Origin: Streptomyces stelliscabiei
Lineage (GTDB): Bacteria; Actinomycetota; Actinomycetes; Streptomycetales; Streptomycetaceae
Length of the DNA stretch: 64,000 nucleotides
Assembly (NCBI RefSeq): GCF_014873495.1
Contig: NZ_JADBGF010000001.1
Coordinates: forward strand, 8,494,001-8,558,000
Reading direction: 5' to 3'
Shown here: piece by piece, positions 60,527-64,000 of the stretch
Layout: every line of letters starts with the position of its first letter
Numbering within the stretch: the first letter of the stretch is position 1
Made by a program: the position numbers and the translations under genes
The notes under the pieces: generated by a model
What the model saw: only the letters and a program-made list of their open reading frames with translations
Database searches by the model: none
What the model was told of the DNA's origin: nothing

Positions 60527-61867
60527 TCAGGCCGCGACGCGCTCCCGGTCGTTCTTCTCGCGCGGTGTGCGGACGCCGAGGAGCTCGGTCGGGATCCTGT
60601 GGGTCTCGCGGGCGGTGAGCGCGGCGATGACCGGCGGGACGCACAGGGCCGTGGTGAACAGGGCCACGGCGAACCAGTCGTCGCCGTCCGGGCCGGCGAT
60701 CTGCGCGGCGAAGGTGACGGCGAAACCGGCGACGGCGAAGCCGATCTGGGTGCCGATGGCCATGCCGGACAGCCGGACGCGGGTGGAGAACATCTCGCCG
60801 TAGAAGGAGGGCCAGATGCCGTTCGCGGCGCTGTAGACGACACCGAAGGTGACGATGCCGAGGACCAGGACCAGCGGGTAGGCGCCGGTGGAGATCGCCC
60901 ACAGGTAGACGAACATCATCACCGCGCTGCCGCCTGCGCCGATCGCGAACACCGGGCGGCGGCCGATGCGGTCGGAGAGCGTGGCCCACAGCGGGATCGC
61001 GGCGAGCGCGACCAGGTTGGCGAGCGCGCCCACCCACAGCATGGAGGAACGGGACAGGCCGACCGACTCGCTCGTGCCGTACGCCAGCGCCCACACGGTG
61101 AAGATCGTGGAGACCGAGGCGACCAGCGCGCCCGCGATCACCCGCAGCACGTCCGCCCAGTGCTCGCGCAGCAGGACGGCCAGCGGCAGCTTCGCGACAC
61201 CCTCGGACTCGGTCTGCCGGGTGAAGGCCGGGGTCTCCTCCAGCGTGCGGCGGATGACGTAACCGACGACGGCCACCGCGATGCTCATCCAGAACGGCAC
61301 GCGCCAGCCCCAGGACAGCAGCTGGTCCTCGGGGAGCGCCGCGATCGGGATGAAGACCAGGGTGGCGAGCAGCTGGCCGCCCTGGGTGCCGCTGAGGGTG
61401 AAGCTCGTGAAGAACCCGCGCCGGTCCGACGGCGCGTGCTCCAGCGTCATGGAGTTCGCGCTGGCCTGCTCACCGGCCGCCGAGATGCCCTGCAGCACCC
61501 GGCAGAGCACCAGGAGGACCGGGGCGAGCGAGCCGACCTGGTCGCGCGTGGGCAGGCAGCCGATCAGGAACGTCGACACGCCCATCAGGATCAGGGTGAA
61601 GACCATGATCTTCTTGCGGCCCAGCCGGTCGCCGAAGTGCCCGAGGAACAGTGCGCCGATCGGCCGCGCCGCGTACGCGACACCGAAGGTGGCCAGGGAG
61701 AGGAGGGTCGCGGTGGCCGGGTCGGACTCGTCGAAGAAGACCGTCGGGAAGATCAGGGCGGCGGCGCTGCCGTAGATGAAGAAGTCGTAGTACTCCAGGG
61801 CGCTGCCGATCCAGGCGGCCGTGGCGGCCTTCCTGGGCTGGCCGGGCGGTGCGGCGGGGACGGACAC
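60527..61867 (-). CDS. MHS-family MFS transporter (shikimate/alpha-ketoglutarate type)
   Basis: A 446-residue transporter with 12 helices. WIGSALEYYDFFIYGSAAAL is the MHS N-terminal signature, GHFGDRLGRKKIM the first loop, and RRTLEETPAF the central loop. MHS members carry citrate, ketoglutarate, proline or shikimate with protons. GTG start with AAGGAG upstream. Genes for a TetR regulator and a shikimate/quinate dehydrogenase follow to the right, so uptake of shikimate or quinate is likely. Confidence 0.84.
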   Translation of the reverse strand: MSVPAAPPGQPRKAATAAWIGSALEYYDFFIYGSAAALIFPTVFFDESDPATATLLSLATFGVAYAARPIGALFLGHFGDRLGRKKIMVFTLILMGVSTFLIGCLPTRDQVGSLAPVLLVLCRVLQGISAAGEQASANSMTLEHAPSDRRGFFTSFTLSGTQGGQLLATLVFIPIAALPEDQLLSWGWRVPFWMSIAVAVVGYVIRRTLEETPAFTRQTESEGVAKLPLAVLLREHWADVLRVIAGALVASVSTIFTVWALAYGTSESVGLSRSSMLWVGALANLVALAAIPLWATLSDRIGRRPVFAIGAGGSAVMMFVYLWAISTGAYPLVLVLGIVTFGVVYSAANGIWPSFYGEMFSTRVRLSGMAIGTQIGFAVAGFAVTFAAQIAGPDGDDWFAVALFTTALCVPPVIAALTARETHRIPTELLGVRTPREKNDRERVAA

Positions 61868-62191
61868 GGCGTGCTCCTTCGAGGGGTCTCCACCGTAGGC
61901 GGAGTGTGGCGGAGGGAGGCAGGGGGTGCTGCCGGGGGAGAGGTGCCGGAACCCTGGGGGTGATCGGGGCGGCCGTGCCGGGTGCTGCCCGGCTAATTAA
62001 CCCACTGGATAGTTAGTAGCGGTTGGCTACGGATGTTGCGCCGACGTTTCCCGGGTGTCAAGAGGTCATGCCGAAGGATCTCCGGCGGCGCGGGGCGGCG
62101 CGGCGCAGGGCGGCCGGGCCGAGGGCGACGCGGCCGGACGGCCGCGCGTCCCGCCGCCGTGTTCCCCGTGTTCCCCGTGTTCTCCGCGTGC
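61868..62191. other. Spacer between TetR and MHS transporter genes
   Basis: 324 bp with no gene. It has an AT-rich patch near 61993-62018 (TAATTAACCC, ATAGTTAG), likely the transporter promoter, and three 9-bp units GTGTTCCCC at 62159-62185 just after the TetR stop. Confidence 0.5.
62159..62185. repeat. Three 9-bp tandem repeats
   Basis: GTGTTCCCC, GTGTTCCCC, GTGTTCTCC in a row, downstream of the TetR gene. Confidence 0.75.
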
Positions 62192-62857
62192 TCAGTCCGC
62201 CGCGCGGTCCGCCGTCAGATACGCGATCACCATGTCGCCGAGCATCGTGCGGTAGTGCTCGCGCTGACCGGGATCGACCAGGTCGCGCCCGAAGAGGGCG
62301 CCGAAGGTGTGGCGGTTGGCGACCCGGAAGAAGCAGAACGCGCTGATCATCGCGTGCAGGTCGACGGCGTCGACCTCGGCCGTGAACAGGCCCGACCGGC
62401 GGCCCGACGCCAGGATCCGGCGGATCACGTCCAGCGCGGGCGAGCCGATCCTGCCGAGCATCTCGGAGGAGGCGATGTGCTCGGCCTCGTGGATGTTCTC
62501 GATGCTCACCAGACGGATGAAGTCGGGGTGCGCCTCATGGTGGTCGAAGGTCACCTCGGCGAGCCGGCGGATGGCCGCGACCGGGTCCAGATGCTCGACG
62601 TCCAGCTCCTGCTCGGTCTGCCGGATCACGGAGTACGCCCGCTCCAGCACGGCGGTGAACAGCTGTTCCTTGCCGCCGAAGTAGTAGTAGATCATCCGCT
62701 TCGTGGTGCGGGTCCGGGCCGCGATCTCGTCGACGCGGGCACCGGCGAACCCGGAACGGGCGAACTCCCTGGTCGCGACGTCGAGGATCTCGGCCTTGGT
62801 GCGGGCGGCGTCACGGATGCGCCCGTTCGGTCGTGCCGGTTCTTCGACGCTGGTCAT
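62192..62857 (-). CDS. TetR-family regulator of shikimate/quinate module
   Basis: A 221-residue TetR protein: HTH ARVDEIAARTRTTKRMIYYY near residues 40-60, followed by a ligand domain (FIRLVSIENIHEAEHI). ATG 62857 has AAGGAA upstream. It is divergent from the shikimate/quinate dehydrogenase gene and in the same direction as the MHS transporter. It probably represses both in the absence of inducer. Confidence 0.84.
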   Translation of the reverse strand: MTSVEEPARPNGRIRDAARTKAEILDVATREFARSGFAGARVDEIAARTRTTKRMIYYYFGGKEQLFTAVLERAYSVIRQTEQELDVEHLDPVAAIRRLAEVTFDHHEAHPDFIRLVSIENIHEAEHIASSEMLGRIGSPALDVIRRILASGRRSGLFTAEVDAVDLHAMISAFCFFRVANRHTFGALFGRDLVDPGQREHYRTMLGDMVIAYLTADRAAD

Positions 62858-62953
62858 CGCGTTCCTTCGGGCAAGGGGCCAGTGTCGGCGATTGTAGAAG
62901 CCCCCGCCCGGCGGCCGGGCGGGGCGTTCCCGTGCCGGTCCTGGTCCGGGGTT

Positions 62954-63001
62954 CGATCCCGGTCCTGCTCCGGCGCCCGATCCCGGTCGTGCTCGGGCCG
63001 T
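62954..63001. repeat. Two 24-bp imperfect tandem repeats
   Basis: CGATCCCGGTCCTGCTC and CGATCCCGGTCGTGCTC occur 24 bp apart in the TetR/dehydrogenase divergent region. Confidence 0.6.
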
Positions 63002-63057
63002 GTTCGCGGCCGTGTTCAGGCCGGGGCCTTCCCAGGTCCGATGCCCGGATGCTATGA

Positions 63058-63081
63058 CTAACGTACTAGTTCGTACATTAG
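63058..63081. promoter_or_regulatory. Probable TetR operator before dehydrogenase gene
   Basis: CTAACGTAC-N6-GTACATTAG, a 9-bp inverted repeat with one mismatch, 24 bp before the GTG start. AT-rich, so it may cover the -10 region. Confidence 0.65.
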
Positions 63082-63104
63082 TGAGCCGCTCAGGAGGCCC
63101 CGTC

Positions 63105-64000
63105 GTGCCCCAGGTCTCGAACCCCGCCTCTGCGCGGGACTCGTATCTCGTCGGCCTCATCGGCTCCGGTATCGGGCCCTCGCTCAGCCCTGCCCTGCAC
63201 GAGCGGGAGGCCGACCGGCAGGGCCTGCGCTGTCTGTACCGGCTGATCGACATCGACGACCTCGGGGTCGCGCCGGAGGCGGTCGGCGACCTCGTACGCG
63301 CCGCCCGTGACCTGGGCTTCGACGGGCTGAACATCACGCACCCGTGCAAGCAGCTCGTCATCGGGCACCTCGACGGACTCGCCCCGCAGGCCGCCGCGCT
63401 CGGCGCGGTCAACACCGTCGTCTTCGAGGAAGGCCGGGCCGTCGGCCACAACACGGACGTCACCGGCTTCGCCGCGTCCTTCGCCCGCGGGCTGCCCGAC
63501 GCCCCCCTGGAGCGGGTGGTGCAGCTGGGAGCAGGGGGCGCGGGCGCGGCCGTCGCGCACGCCACGCTCACGCTCGGCGCGGAGCACGTCACCGTCGTCG
63601 ACGCGATGCCCGACCGGGCGACCGACCTCGCCGCCTCCCTCACCCGGCACTTCGGTCCGGGGCGGGCCGCCGCGGCGACGCCGGAGGCGCTGCCGGCGCT
63701 GCTGGGGGCGGCCGACGGGGTCGTCCACGCGACGCCCACCGGGATGGCCGCGCACCCGGGACTGCCCTTCGCCGCCGAGCTGCTGCACCCCGGGCTGTGG
63801 GTGGCGGAGGTGGTGTACCGGCCGCTGGAGACGGAACTGCTGCGCGCGGCCCGGGCGGCGGGGTGCGCCACGCTGGACGGGGGAGGGATGGCGGCGTTCC
63901 AGGCCGCGGACGCGTTCCGCCTGTTCGCCGGGCGCGAGCCGGACACGATGCGGATGCTGGCCGACATCACCGAGCTGGCCGGGATCGCGGGCGCCCGCAA
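63105..64000 (+). CDS. Shikimate/quinate dehydrogenase (3' truncated)
   Basis: About 298 residues are visible before the window ends. GTG with AGGAGG 7 bp upstream is the start. SLSP near residue 26 matches the substrate-binding Ser-x-Ser, NITHPCKQ carries the catalytic Lys, NTDVTGF the catalytic Asp, and LGAGGAGAAVAHA the NAD(P) loop. Anabolic AroE usually has NVTxPxK; the HPCKQ form recalls NAD-dependent catabolic quinate/shikimate dehydrogenases. It is divergent from TetR and near an MHS transporter, so catabolism of quinate or shikimate to protocatechuate is likely. Confidence 0.83.
   Translation, partial: MPQVSNPASARDSYLVGLIGSGIGPSLSPALHEREADRQGLRCLYRLIDIDDLGVAPEAVGDLVRAARDLGFDGLNITHPCKQLVIGHLDGLAPQAAALGAVNTVVFEEGRAVGHNTDVTGFAASFARGLPDAPLERVVQLGAGGAGAAVAHATLTLGAEHVTVVDAMPDRATDLAASLTRHFGPGRAAAATPEALPALLGAADGVVHATPTGMAAHPGLPFAAELLHPGLWVAEVVYRPLETELLRAARAAGCATLDGGGMAAFQAADAFRLFAGREPDTMRMLADITELAGIAGAR

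Overview
The window is a very GC-rich actinobacterial chromosome segment, almost certainly Streptomyces. The signs are strong G/C bias at third codon positions, GTG and TTG starts, many 4-bp ATGA/GTGA gene overlaps, GC-rich hairpin terminators, and cellulase, mannanase and arabinanase-type secreted enzymes. One tRNA gene is present. I see no rRNA, CRISPR array, transposase or integrase. The first and last genes are cut by the window edges.

Layout. (1) 1-7269: sugar or polyol uptake and oxidation: the end of an ABC-transporter sugar-binding protein, a Gfo/Idh/MocA dehydrogenase, a TIM-barrel isomerase, a secreted PQQ-type sugar dehydrogenase with PKD and CBM6 modules, and a secreted ThuA/DUF1080 protein. 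(2) 7396-14824: an Ebo-type cluster made of inositol-phosphate synthase, TIM-barrel protein, EboA, TatD-like EboB, EboE, an alkaline-phosphatase-superfamily protein and a Tat-exported isomerase. The UbiA-type prenyltransferase usual in such clusters is absent. (3) 14900-25534: an oxalate/formyl-CoA-type module with an OFA transporter, an ADP-forming acyl-CoA synthetase, a formyl-CoA transferase and a TPP-dependent decarboxylase, divergent across a palindromic operator from succinyl-CoA-ligase-like beta and alpha subunits and an aldehyde dehydrogenase. (4) 25709-30495: tRNA-Leu(GAG), a GH26 beta-mannanase, and an EF-G paralogue preceded by a possible leader peptide and hairpin. (5) 30653-40248: a GH43/AbfB-type enzyme, an I36-type inhibitor, an HTH-nSTAND-WD40 ATPase, an NlpC/P60 peptidase, and a GH6 cellulase divergent from a LacI regulator with CebR-type operators between them. 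(6) 40321-45472: an inositol-dehydrogenase-like enzyme, an SDR, a LacI regulator, and a GlxA-type regulator with a quinone oxidoreductase.

(7) 45562-52845 is the most intriguing block: CDP-alcohol phosphatidyltransferase, MDR dehydrogenase, a PTPS/QueD-like protein that lacks canonical catalytic residues, a GT4 glycosyltransferase, a methyltransferase, a flippase-like membrane protein, a creatininase-family hydrolase, and a GTP cyclohydrolase II paralogue with Met120 where riboflavin-type enzymes have Tyr. I read it as a GTP-derived formamidopyrimidine or pterin-like pathway ending in a glycosylated, methylated, possibly exported product. The product is unknown to me. (8) 53040-56375: an FAD oxidoreductase and two saccharopine-dehydrogenase-family genes, pointing to lysine or pipecolate metabolism. 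(9) 56398-59700: a TetR-MFS-serine hydrolase operon with a duplicated operator. (10) 59788-64000: a small membrane protein, an MHS-family transporter, a TetR regulator and a shikimate/quinate dehydrogenase.

All functions are inferred by reading motifs and gene order; no database search was run. Residue alignments to known families are by eye.
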